Positions 17,414 through 26,106 of a stretch of 55,836 nt of DNA are shown here, piece after piece. A model generated the notes under the pieces. That model made no database searches. It was not told the origin of the DNA and saw only the letters and a program-made list of their open reading frames with translations. Source of the stretch: an uncultured Helicobacteraceae bacterium (GTDB lineage: Bacteria > Campylobacterota > Campylobacteria > Campylobacterales > Helicobacteraceae); NCBI GenBank assembly GCA_947176375.1, contig CAMWQM010000011.1, forward strand, positions 1 to 55,836. Reading direction: 5' to 3'. The translations under genes were made by a program, and so were the position numbers. Each line of letters opens with the position of its first letter. Position 1 is the stretch's first letter.

Positions 17414-18541
17414 TTACTCTAGCACAATTCTATTTTTATGAGTATAAATGTTGATTGTCTCCCCCCTCGCAAATCCAATGAGTGTGATACCAAGTTTTAA
17501 TGCACTTTTAATTGCTAAAAGTGTGGTGGCAGACTTTGAAATGACTATAGGAATATCATTCATCGCACATTTTATTACCATTTCCATTGAGAGCCTACCA
17601 CTCACTATCAAAATAGCTTTGCTCATATCTACCCCTTTTAGTCTAGCTTTGCCAATAGCCTTATCGAGGGCATTGTGTCTGCCTATATCCTCAGCTAAAA
17701 AGCATTTATTTTCACAAAATAGCATTACCTTATGGCTACAACCAGTCAAATTAAAAAGTTCTGAATCTTTTCTAAAGATATCTAAAAACTCCCCAATTTG
17801 TGTTAGATTAAAACTAATTTTAGAAGTGATAAATTTACTTATAATTTTCCCCTCGAAATTCGCACTTACCCCAACGCAGCAGCCTGAAGTTAGTGTTTTC
17901 TCGTGATAGAGATTTGATAGATTAGATTCTAATATTTTAGCATTCACATAAACTTTTAGCCCATCTTGCGAGATTTTAATACTCTCTATATCACTAATTT
18001 TTTCAATCACCCCCTCACTCATTAAAAAGCCCACGGCATATGCGTCCTGACTATCTAGCAAGCACATTGTAGAGATGATTTTAGTGCCATTTAGATAAAC
18101 GCTAAGTCTATCTTCTAGTATCACAAAGTCGTTATTAGAAAAGCTATTTATAAAATCATTGGTGGCAAATTCATTGTTTTTGTGGTTTTGGTTGATAAGG
18201 TGAATAGGAGGCTTGTTAGCTGTATGTTTTGAATGGTTAGATTCTAGCTTTTGTTTAAAATGTGTGGAATCCTGTGAACTAGATTTAAGAAATTTAGATT
18301 CTAAATTAAGTGAAACTTTTGTGATAGGCACTTTGAATACAAATTTATTAATTTCTTTAGAATCTGCTAAATTTTCTAAATTTAGCAAATCTTTTTGTAT
18401 GGAATTTGTTTTATTTAAAACTATGGGTTTTGAATCTATCGAAGTTAAACTCAGCTTATTTATCATATTTGGCAAATCTAAATCTTGTGGTTTTGAATCT
18501 AGATTAGATTCTAGATTCAAATCTATAGTATATTTTTTCAT
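17414..18541 (-). CDS. fdhD: Formate dehydrogenase accessory sulfurtransferase FdhD with N-terminal extension
   Basis: FdhD carries sulfur to the molybdenum or tungsten bis-MGD cofactor before its insertion into formate dehydrogenase. The last ~245 residues match the family: AYAVGFLMSEGVI, LTSGCCVGVS, GCSHKVMLFC, DIGRHNALDKAIGKA, IVSGRLSMEMVIKCA, and IGFARGETINIYT. The cysteine motif is GCCVG, where E. coli has C-x2-C. About 130 residues precede the conserved part, rich in Asn, Ser, Leu and Lys, so the protein is 375 rather than about 260-280 residues. A later start is possible but I see no strong ribosome site. It is last in the fdh cluster, 6 nt after fdhC. Confidence 0.88.
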   Translation of the reverse strand: MKKYTIDLNLESNLDSKPQDLDLPNMINKLSLTSIDSKPIVLNKTNSIQKDLLNLENLADSKEINKFVFKVPITKVSLNLESKFLKSSSQDSTHFKQKLESNHSKHTANKPPIHLINQNHKNNEFATNDFINSFSNNDFVILEDRLSVYLNGTKIISTMCLLDSQDAYAVGFLMSEGVIEKISDIESIKISQDGLKVYVNAKILESNLSNLYHEKTLTSGCCVGVSANFEGKIISKFITSKISFNLTQIGEFLDIFRKDSELFNLTGCSHKVMLFCENKCFLAEDIGRHNALDKAIGKARLKGVDMSKAILIVSGRLSMEMVIKCAMNDIPIVISKSATTLLAIKSALKLGITLIGFARGETINIYTHKNRIVLE

Positions 18542-18547
18542 TATGTT

Positions 18548-19552
18548 TTAATGTCTTACTCGCATTGAATTGAGTTTAGAACTAGATTCTAATTCTTTAT
18601 AATAAATGCTATGTAAAATAGATAATTCTTCTTCACCCATTTTGCCATTTAAAATAGATTCTACCGCCCCTTCTATTGCAAATAAACTCATATAAATATG
18701 AGTAATTAACATAGCAATTATCATAAAACCAACTAAATTATGAAGTATTGCCATTAAACGCAAAGTGTTTATATCTGTGTATTGAAAGAACATAATTGCA
18801 CCTGTGAAAGCCATAATGCCGCCACCAAGAGTGGCTATCCAAAACCACATTTTTTGTCCAGCATTAAACTTACCAGCAGGTATAGGCTTATTTTCTTGAC
18901 TTAGATATCCACCCATTATTTTAAACCAACTAATATCATATTTTTTAAATAATGCTTCTTTAAACCACATTAAAAACATCATTGAACCAAATATTATAAA
19001 CATAATAGTTGCTAAGCCGTGTAAATCTCTTGCAAGTCTTACAAAAGAACCACCACCAAAATATGAACCAAATACCATAATAAGACCTGTCAAACATATT
19101 AACACAAAAGGTATGGCAGCTCCCCAATGCACTATGATATTAAATTTTGAGAAAACTTGAAGTTTTTGATGATGATTGAATCGTCTTTGTCCAACCACAA
19201 CAAAATGTCCTAAAAATGATAAAGGCACTAGGATAATTATTGCAAGAAAAATCCATTTAAAGTATTGATTTTGCAAAATTGTGAAAAGCTCTCCTAGCCC
19301 ACTCATTCCACGAATTCCACCTATTTTTTCTCCACTATTTATAGGATTTATGCTCCCACTCTCAAAGTTTAGTGTATTGCCTAGTGATATGCCAGAAGTT
19401 TTGGAATCTAATCCCCAGCTCCTAATTGCTTCAATTTGATTTTTGCCATAAATATCTTCATTATAGCTTAAATCAGTAGCTCCTTTAAAATCTTCTGCCC
19501 CAAAAGCAAGGCTCAAAATTAGGGAAAATAGTAACAATTTTATTAATTTCAT
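18548..19552 (-). CDS. fdhC: Formate dehydrogenase cytochrome b subunit
   Basis: Membrane anchor that takes electrons from the iron-sulfur subunit through two b hemes to the quinone pool. The ATG at 19552 follows AAGGAGG and gives a signal peptide (LIKLLLFSLILSLAFGA); an upstream in-frame start would lie inside fdhB. The 334-residue protein has four further membrane helices with the FdnI/FdoI pattern: FNIIVHWGAAIPFVLICLTG, RDLHGLATIMFIIFG, and LMAILHNLVGFMIIAMLITH. The paired His residues in helices 1, 2 and 4 are the expected heme ligands. There is an extra periplasmic N-terminal segment of about 90 residues. It starts 10 nt after fdhB ends. Confidence 0.92.
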   Translation of the reverse strand: MKLIKLLLFSLILSLAFGAEDFKGATDLSYNEDIYGKNQIEAIRSWGLDSKTSGISLGNTLNFESGSINPINSGEKIGGIRGMSGLGELFTILQNQYFKWIFLAIIILVPLSFLGHFVVVGQRRFNHHQKLQVFSKFNIIVHWGAAIPFVLICLTGLIMVFGSYFGGGSFVRLARDLHGLATIMFIIFGSMMFLMWFKEALFKKYDISWFKIMGGYLSQENKPIPAGKFNAGQKMWFWIATLGGGIMAFTGAIMFFQYTDINTLRLMAILHNLVGFMIIAMLITHIYMSLFAIEGAVESILNGKMGEEELSILHSIYYKELESSSKLNSMRVRH

Positions 19553-19562
19553 TTCTCCCTCC

Positions 19563-20195
19563 TTATTCCTTATATGCCGCACTCCACATAGTTGAGGAAG
19601 TATTTGCATTTTGACCTTTTTTAATTACTCTAGTTCTAATTATTGCACTAACCTCATCACTATTTCCAGCAAGTAGGGCTTTTGTAGAACACATAGCGGC
19701 ACACATCGGCACTTTACCTTCTGCTATTCTATTTTGTCCATAGAGCTCAAATTCCTCTTTGCTAAAAGTTTCCTCTGGTCCTCCAGCGCAGAATGTGCAT
19801 TTATCCATAGCTCCTCTGCTACCAAAAACATCTGATTTAGGAAATTGTGGTGCGCCAAAAGGACAAGCATATAGGCAGTATCCGCAGCCTATGCAAGTTT
19901 TTTTATCGTGTAAAACAACTCCATCAGCTCTAATATAGAAACAATCAACAGGGCAGACTTGCGCACAAGGTGCGTCAGAGCAGTGCATACAGGCGATAGA
20001 AATGGATTTTTCTTTTCCTACTAGCCCATCATTTATGGATATTACTCTTCGTCTATTTATCCCAACAGGCAAGTGATGAGCTTCTTTACAGGCTACATCA
20101 CATCCGTGGCAATCTATACATCTAAGCTCATCGCAGTAGAATTTGATTCTTGCGTGATTAGTGGCATTGAAGCCCCCAGTAGTTACATTACTCAT
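19563..20195 (-). CDS. fdhB: Formate dehydrogenase iron-sulfur subunit
   Basis: Electron-transfer subunit between the catalytic FdhA and the cytochrome b FdhC. The 210 residues carry four [4Fe-4S] cysteine groups: CIDCHGCDVACKEAH, CMHCSDAPCAQVCPVDC, CIGCGYCLYACPFGAPQ, and CTFC with CAAMC. No signal peptide; it is probably exported together with FdhA through the Tat system. It begins 11 nt after the fdhA stop and is translated from an ATG with GGGGGAAA upstream. The gene is intact. Confidence 0.93.
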   Translation of the reverse strand: MSNVTTGGFNATNHARIKFYCDELRCIDCHGCDVACKEAHHLPVGINRRRVISINDGLVGKEKSISIACMHCSDAPCAQVCPVDCFYIRADGVVLHDKKTCIGCGYCLYACPFGAPQFPKSDVFGSRGAMDKCTFCAGGPEETFSKEEFELYGQNRIAEGKVPMCAAMCSTKALLAGNSDEVSAIIRTRVIKKGQNANTSSTMWSAAYKE

Positions 20196-20206
20196 AATTT
20201 CCCCCT

Positions 20207-23032
20207 TTAAGCTTTTTCAATTCTGCATAGTCCGCATTTTGTCTCAGGACACGCAGTATTATAATCAAATCCATAGCTTGTAACTAAACTAGCAGCTTCA
20301 CCTATTGCATAAGGTTCTGTGCCTTTTGGATATTTATCAAGTAGGCTTTGTCCGCTATATACACCCGAGAAATTTTGGGGTAAAAATACGCTGTTTTCAT
20401 CTACACGATAAGAATACCTTGCCTTTACTAGAATCTTAGTATATGATGTCCCATGAACCCATACCATATCCCCATCTCTTACTCCAAGTTTTAGAGCAGT
20501 ATCTGGGTGGATTTCTACAAACATCTCTCCTTGCACTTCAGCTAGATATTTCGCACTTCTAGTTTCTGTGCCTGTTCCCATATGTGCTACAAGTCTTCCT
20601 GTTAGCATATTAAGTGGGAATTCACTCTTCCAATCTTTTTCTTTCTGCCTCGAGATATATTTAATATTTGCCCTAAAATGGTCTTTTTTATCTGGGAAGC
20701 TAGGATATTTATCAACTAAATCGTTTCTAAAGCTATGCAAAGGCTCTCTATGAAGTGGAATCTTATCATACCAATTCCAAGCTACCATTCTAGCTTTTCC
20801 ATTGCCATAAGGGCATATTCCTGCCTCTAATGATTTAGAAACTAGTATATTGCTATTATCAGTAGCGAAAGTTGTGCCTTTTACTTTCTCTTTTTCTTCA
20901 TTACTTAATTTTATTCCTAGCACACTCTCAATATTTTCAGCAGTAATTGCAGGGTGTCCTTTAATTTTGGAATCTGGTAAGCCTCTTAAGCTCATCATAT
21001 TTGTTCCATCAGGTGCAGTTATGCCCCAATTTACTCTAAAGCCCATACCACCTTTCATAACAGGTATATCATCAGCATACATTATTGGAGTTCCTGGGTG
21101 TTTCTCACTCCAGCAAGGCCAAGGTAGTGCATAATATTGTCCTTTCATAGGACCTTTGCCTTCTAATGTAACGCTATCAAACATATGCCAATTATCACAA
21201 TGCTCTTTTAATCTTTTTGCACTAAGTCCTTGTAATCCGATGCTTCTAATACTTTGTGCCATTTCTGTTGTTGCATCATCAGGCCAAATAAATTCGCTTC
21301 TACCATCTTTTTTAGCAATCTCATATAAAGATTTTTGATATTCATTTTTAAAGCCGAGTCTATGTGCTAAATCAAATAAAATATCGTGGTCTTCCCTACA
21401 CTCAAACATAGGCTTGATTACTTGATATCTCCATTGATAGCTTCTATTTGTAGCTGCCACACAACCGCTTGTTTCCATTTGAGAGGCTGCAGGAAGTAAA
21501 AAAAGATTATCTTTTTTATCAGTAATTACCGCTACATCATTTACATAAGGATCGATAAATACGAGTAATTCAAGTTTATCAAGCGCTGCTTTTGTTTTAT
21601 CGAGTAAGGTTGTAGTTGAGATTCCATTGCCTATAACTATCATTGCTTTAATTTGTGTGTCTGCGTTGTTTGCATAATTTTCTTCATCAAGCACACCAAA
21701 TCGCCAAGTAGATAGTGCATAGCCGGTTTTCTCCATCATTTCTTTGCTTTTAAATCTACTTTTCATCCACTCATAATCTACATACCAATGCTTGCAGAAA
21801 TGTCTCCAAGGTCCTTCGCCTAATCCATAGTATCCTGGAAGTGAATCAGAGAGATTGTTCATATCGCTTGCACCTTGCACATTATCGTGTCCTCGAAGGA
21901 TATTTACTCCACCACCTTTTTTACCAATATTGCCTAGTATTAGTTGTAAGATAGGCATTATTCTTGTGTTGTTTGTACCGATTGTATGCTGTGTTAAGCC
22001 TTGATTCCAAATCAGGCTTGCAGGTTTTGCTTTTGCCATTTCTTTTGCAATTCTTATTATTGTATCAGCTGGAATCCCTGTAATATCTTCTGTTACTTCT
22101 AGGCTGTATTTTTGAGCCTCTTTGAAAATCTCCTCATAGCCATAAACTCGCTCTTTTAGATATTTTTCATCATATAGTTTATTTTTTACAATAACATTTA
22201 TCATTCCATAGATAAAGGCTACATCGGTTCCACTTCTAATTCTTACATACTCATTTGCTTTTGCAGCAGTTTTACTAAAGTGAGGATCAACGCATACAAT
22301 CTTAGCTCCAGATTCTTTTGCCCTTAAAATATGTACCATTGATACAGGATGATTTACTGCAGGATTTGCACCAATTATTAATATAAATTTAGAAAACATC
22401 ATATCTGCTATATGGTTTGTCATTCCACCATATCCAAAAGTATTTGCCACACCGGCAACTGTTGGAGAATGTCAGATTCTAGCTTGATGGTCTATATTAT
22501 TAGTGCCAAAAAATGCTGCAAATTTCCTAATGTAGTAACTTTGCTCATTGCTAACTTTTGCACTTCCTATAAACATAACACTATCTGGTCCATGTTTTTC
22601 TCTTAATTCGTTTAATTTTTTAGCAATCTTATCCATAGAGCTATCCCAAGTAGTTTTTTGCCATTCGCCATTTACTTTCTCAATAGGATAGCGAAGTCTT
22701 GTCGTGCTTCTAACCCTATCGATCATATCAGCACCTTTGCAGCAGTGTCCGCCTTGAGAGATAGGGTGGTCTTGCGCTACTTCTTGCCTAACCCATACAT
22801 CATCATTTACTTCAGCTATGATTCCACAGCCCACAGAGCAGTGTGTGCAAATGGTTTTGATTTTTTTAGAATTTGGAAAATTCTCTTTTAATTCACTGCT
22901 TGTAGCTTCTCTTAAGATTCTACCATCATCATTACCAAATACTTGCGTAGTAGCGATTGCAGAACCAAGCAAAGAGAGCTTTAAAAAATTTCGTCTATTG
23001 CTTTTGGTATTTTGCAAATTTGTATCACTCAT
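20207..23032 (-). CDS. fdhA: Formate dehydrogenase catalytic subunit, selenoprotein
   Basis: Oxidises formate to CO2 in the periplasm with a bis-MGD cofactor, a [4Fe-4S] cluster and selenocysteine. The coding region is continuous only if the TGA at 22474-22472 is read as selenocysteine (residue 187): the context is QARI-U-HSPTVAG, exactly where FdnG/FdoG/FdhF proteins have Sec. A hairpin follows the TGA. Other marks: twin-arginine leader (SNRRNFLKLSLLGSA), cluster motif CTHCSVGC with CCKG, and molybdopterin-binding segments such as GANPAVNHPVSM and NMLTGRLVAHMGTGTETRSA. Total 941 residues, normal for the family. A GTG at 22450 gives an apparent second start, which is not needed. Confidence 0.95.
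22444..22474 (-). promoter_or_regulatory. Selenocysteine codon and bacterial SECIS-like hairpin in fdhA
   Basis: Reading the minus strand, TGA (22474-22472) is followed 13 nt later by TTGCC-GGTGT-GGCAA (22458-22444), a 5-bp stem with a 5-nt loop containing GGU. Bacterial SECIS hairpins that recruit SelB have a GGU-type loop about 11 nt after the UGA. The fit supports recoding. selA, selB and selC are not in the window. Confidence 0.75.
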
Positions 23033-23048
23033 AATTTCCTCCTTATTT

Positions 23049-23243
23049 TTAATATGCTACTTTATAGTAGGCTTCCCAATATGGGCTTTTTTGGTATAAA
23101 ACTTCTTGTTTTTTGCTTTTTCCTTTGAATACTTCTTGCTGCGTTTTTGTGCTATTAGAACAAGCACTAATAGCCACTCCAGTAGCAACAGCTGCTACAC
23201 CGACTTTCGCACTATCTTTTAGAAATTTTCTTCGTGGATTCAT
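23049..23243 (-). CDS. Small twin-arginine protein of the formate dehydrogenase locus
   Basis: A 64-residue protein that begins with a complete twin-arginine signal (RRKFLKDSAKVGVAAVATGV then ISACS) and leaves a mature part of only about 35 residues, ending SPYWEAYYKVAY. This is the short 'formate dehydrogenase region Tat target' type found just before fdhA in many bacteria. Its role is not known; it may accompany FdhA during export or assembly. AAGGAG lies before the ATG, and the stop is 16 nt before fdhA. Confidence 0.85.
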   Translation of the reverse strand: MNPRRKFLKDSAKVGVAAVATGVAISACSNSTKTQQEVFKGKSKKQEVLYQKSPYWEAYYKVAY

Positions 23244-23320
23244 CGCATCTCCTTGATATTTATTTTAGCTTGAGTAATTAAACCCAGTAGAATCTTTAAA
23301 ATTTAAAGATTCTAATCGAT

Positions 23321-24022
23321 TTAAGCACTCTCTAATTCTAAAAAGCTCTCCAGAATATAGGCTATATGACTATACAAACTCTCCTTCCTTCTTTTTAATC
23401 CCTCTATAATACTATCTTGCATAGGCTTTAAGCAATCTATAAATGTTTCATCAAATAATTCAAACTCATTATTTTGTAATAAATTTTTCATAAATACAAG
23501 CAGGAATCCAAAATGTTCTTCATTTTCCTTAAAGCTCTTTTCATTTAATCTAAATTTACTTTTCTTAACTTTGCTTTTAGCTAGAATTAGCCCACCTCCC
23601 GCGATAGTTTTATCTAAATAGTATGAAAGATAGAGAATTACTGCGTCTTTATTTTCCATTTTTCGTTTACCTTTTTTGCGACTTAAGCCCTCTTTAATCT
23701 CATCTTTAATATTTGGATTAAAGGGTAGCATAAAAAGATAGGTATATTCAAAGATCAGATTTTTCACTCCGTTTGCATTAATTTCATTTTCTATTGCCTC
23801 AAAATGTGAAATATCAGCTATCGGCTCTTGCTTTAGCAACTTTATTTGCTCTTTTAGAAGAATTTCGCGCTCTAGCAATAAATCATAAGTAAAAAGCCCA
23901 GCAAAGAAGTCATAATATAAGATTCTAGCTTGTAGTATCTCATCAATCTTATTTTCTTTTCTTTTTATCATTCTTTTGCCTCTTTTGATCTTATTTTTCT
24001 TGCTTTTACCATCTCTAGCCAT
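23321..24022 (-). CDS. TorD-like chaperone of the formate dehydrogenase locus
   Basis: A helical cytoplasmic protein of about 233 residues. TorD/DmsD-type chaperones hold the unfolded molybdoenzyme and its Tat signal until the cofactor is in place. Support: all-helical composition, ILQARILYYDFFAGLFTYD near the start (the typical 'R...Y..L..LF' helix), NLIFEYTYLFMLPFNPNI in the middle, and the position directly upstream of fdhA. The ATG at 24022 overlaps the upstream gene's stop by 8 nt and is preferred; an ATG at 23971 is also possible. The segment KKGKRKMENKDAVILYLSYY holds an unusually basic insertion. Assignment rests on fold pattern and context. Confidence 0.7.
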   Translation of the reverse strand: MARDGKSKKNKIKRGKRMIKRKENKIDEILQARILYYDFFAGLFTYDLLLEREILLKEQIKLLKQEPIADISHFEAIENEINANGVKNLIFEYTYLFMLPFNPNIKDEIKEGLSRKKGKRKMENKDAVILYLSYYLDKTIAGGGLILAKSKVKKSKFRLNEKSFKENEEHFGFLLVFMKNLLQNNEFELFDETFIDCLKPMQDSIIEGLKRRKESLYSHIAYILESFLELESA

Positions 24023-25748
24023 TAAACATAACTTTAACCTTGCAATCACTACAACATAGCAAAGTCTTATTTTTTACTTCGTTATTCCCAAAGATTGGCT
24101 GCATAATGCTTTTGACCTTTTGTATTGATTTGGTGCTAGCAAATACTTTTCCACATTCAATACAGGCAAATGGCTCATCTTTTGCCTTTACATTGTAGTT
24201 TAAAAAGCTATTTTTTAGTTCAAAGCCAGAAAAAGGAATAGAGATAGCAGCTTCTGGGCAAATATCTTCACAGATTCCACAAGTTGTGCAAAGAGATGGA
24301 TTTAAAAGAAGAGAAAAATTATCTTTAGAACTAATCAATGCCTTTGCATTGCAAGATTCTACACAGGACATACAAAGTGTGCATTTAGAACTATCTATTA
24401 AAAGGTTTGTATAGAGGATATTTTTAGCATTAGGCAGGATTCCAAAGTCGCTATCTTTAATAAAATATTTTAGACGATTTGAAAAGATTTCCCTGCTAAA
24501 CTCTTCACTGCTGACTTCATAGCTATAATGTGGAATCCTAACTAAAGCTATTTCCTTTAAAACAAGAGAATTTATAGAATCTAATATAGTTTCTGTGTCT
24601 TTCACATTATTTAAATCCCTAAAGTGAATTACTTGTTTTTTAAAAATCGTGGTATAAAGGATATTTACATAATCTATACTCTCTTTTAAAAGATTTTCAA
24701 CCTCTCCTAAAATAATGCACTCTCTCGCGCTCTCCTGTAAAATTGATAGTAAATAGACTTCATTTAGCATATTAATATTTGGCAAAATTAGAGGAAATAA
24801 CTCACTTTGATTTATAGATTCCACTAAGGATTCTGCTAATTTGTGTGGTATCTCATCGATGAAATTTTGGCTTAAAATTAATATAGGCTTATTTTTATAA
24901 AGCTTTAGAGCTTTGGTGAAATTAATTAGCGAAGCATTTGCCTTTTGCATCGCACCACTTGGACAGATATTCACACAAAGTCCACAAGTTATGCAGTCTA
25001 AATCACTAAATTTTAACTCTCTAATGCTATCATCTTTACTAATTGCTATATTCGGGCAAATATTAGCACATAAATGGCAGTAGGAAAGTTCGTTTTTATC
25101 TCTATGAAAATATTGACATTTATTTTCATCGTAGAGTATGGTTTTCTCAAAGCTAAAGTCGCCTATAAGGCTATCAATCTCATTTATCAAAGATTCTTGT
25201 GAGTTAAAATCATTTGCAAAGTGGATTCCAAGTTGAGGTTTTAGAATCTCAAATTTGCTAAAAAATACAATCTGTGCAACTTTAATTTGTAAATCTTTAT
25301 TCTTTATGGTTTGAGATGAAGCATTAATGTTAGTTTCTATTTGTTTGGGTTGTTTAGATTTGGTATTAAAGTTGTTAGATTTCTCTATTTGAGTTTCCAA
25401 TTGAGTCTCTAAAGTAGAATCTGTGGCGCTATGGCTAAAATCTTTATTAGATTGAAATAATAAAGTGGAAGGCGTTTTTACGCTAAAATTCCCTAGATTC
25501 CCGCTAAAACTCTCAATATAATCTACTTGTATAATATCATATTCATTTTTTTGGGAATCTATAAAATCCTGTGTTAGTTTACTTTTTCCTACAACTAAAA
25601 TGCTATTATTTACGCTAATATCGCTAGTATAGTTTTGAGTTAGATTGTTGGAAAAAACTTCAAAGCTTTGGTTTAAAATCTTTGCTTTGCTAGATTCTAA
25701 ACTATTTAGAAAAGTTACTATAGTAGTGCTTAGGCTAAAATTGTGCAT
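24015..25748 (-). CDS. Multi-cluster 4Fe-4S protein of the formate dehydrogenase locus
   Basis: A 577-residue cytoplasmic protein with two ferredoxin modules: CHLCANICPNIAI with CITCGLCVNICPSGAM (about residues 225-270), and CTLCMSCVESCNAKAL with CTTCGICEDICPEAAI (about 450-510). The C-terminus has a zinc-ribbon-like CIECGKVF and CCSDCKVKV. Between the modules is a domain without cysteines. Similar 4Fe-4S proteins precede fdhA in other Campylobacterota. An electron donor or maturation role is likely but not shown. The N-terminal ~140 residues are rich in Asn, Ser and Thr. It is the first gene of the cluster. Confidence 0.75.
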   Translation of the reverse strand: MHNFSLSTTIVTFLNSLESSKAKILNQSFEVFSNNLTQNYTSDISVNNSILVVGKSKLTQDFIDSQKNEYDIIQVDYIESFSGNLGNFSVKTPSTLLFQSNKDFSHSATDSTLETQLETQIEKSNNFNTKSKQPKQIETNINASSQTIKNKDLQIKVAQIVFFSKFEILKPQLGIHFANDFNSQESLINEIDSLIGDFSFEKTILYDENKCQYFHRDKNELSYCHLCANICPNIAISKDDSIRELKFSDLDCITCGLCVNICPSGAMQKANASLINFTKALKLYKNKPILILSQNFIDEIPHKLAESLVESINQSELFPLILPNINMLNEVYLLSILQESARECIILGEVENLLKESIDYVNILYTTIFKKQVIHFRDLNNVKDTETILDSINSLVLKEIALVRIPHYSYEVSSEEFSREIFSNRLKYFIKDSDFGILPNAKNILYTNLLIDSSKCTLCMSCVESCNAKALISSKDNFSLLLNPSLCTTCGICEDICPEAAISIPFSGFELKNSFLNYNVKAKDEPFACIECGKVFASTKSIQKVKSIMQPIFGNNEVKNKTLLCCSDCKVKVMFNG

Positions 25749-26106
25749 TTGTTAAAGTATCCAAATTTACAAAATATTAAGTGAAATTTTAACTAAAATA
25801 AAATTTTTAAAGCACTAAAAAGCCATATTTTAATCTATAAATTACTTTTTGTTACTAGCTTGAATATTGTTTAGATTTTACATAAAGTTTATATGAAAGT
25901 TGTGCGGAATTTGCATAAGTTTTATGGTATGTATTTTATAGTATATATGTGAAACTAATAAATTTTTATATGTGAATTATATATACAACAGAAGCCACTT
26001 TTTAGATCCTATTTTTAAAGATAAAAATTTAAGCATTTAGATTCTACTTTTAAAGCGGAATCTAAATCCAAAAGCATTTATAAATGCGGAATTAAAATAT
26101 AATTTT
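25749..26106. other. Intergenic between the fdh cluster and clpB, with a hairpin
   Basis: No gene seen. It must hold the fdh cluster promoter but I see no strong -10 near 25760-25800. ATTTAGATTC (26035-26044) and GAATCTAAAT (26058-26067) form a 10-bp hairpin 40 nt after the clpB stop, probably its terminator. Confidence 0.5.

Noticed and set aside
20207-23032. fdhA as a pseudogene split into two genes by a stop codon
   Set aside because: The TGA is at the known selenocysteine position and a fitting hairpin follows; the flanking sequence is continuous with the family.
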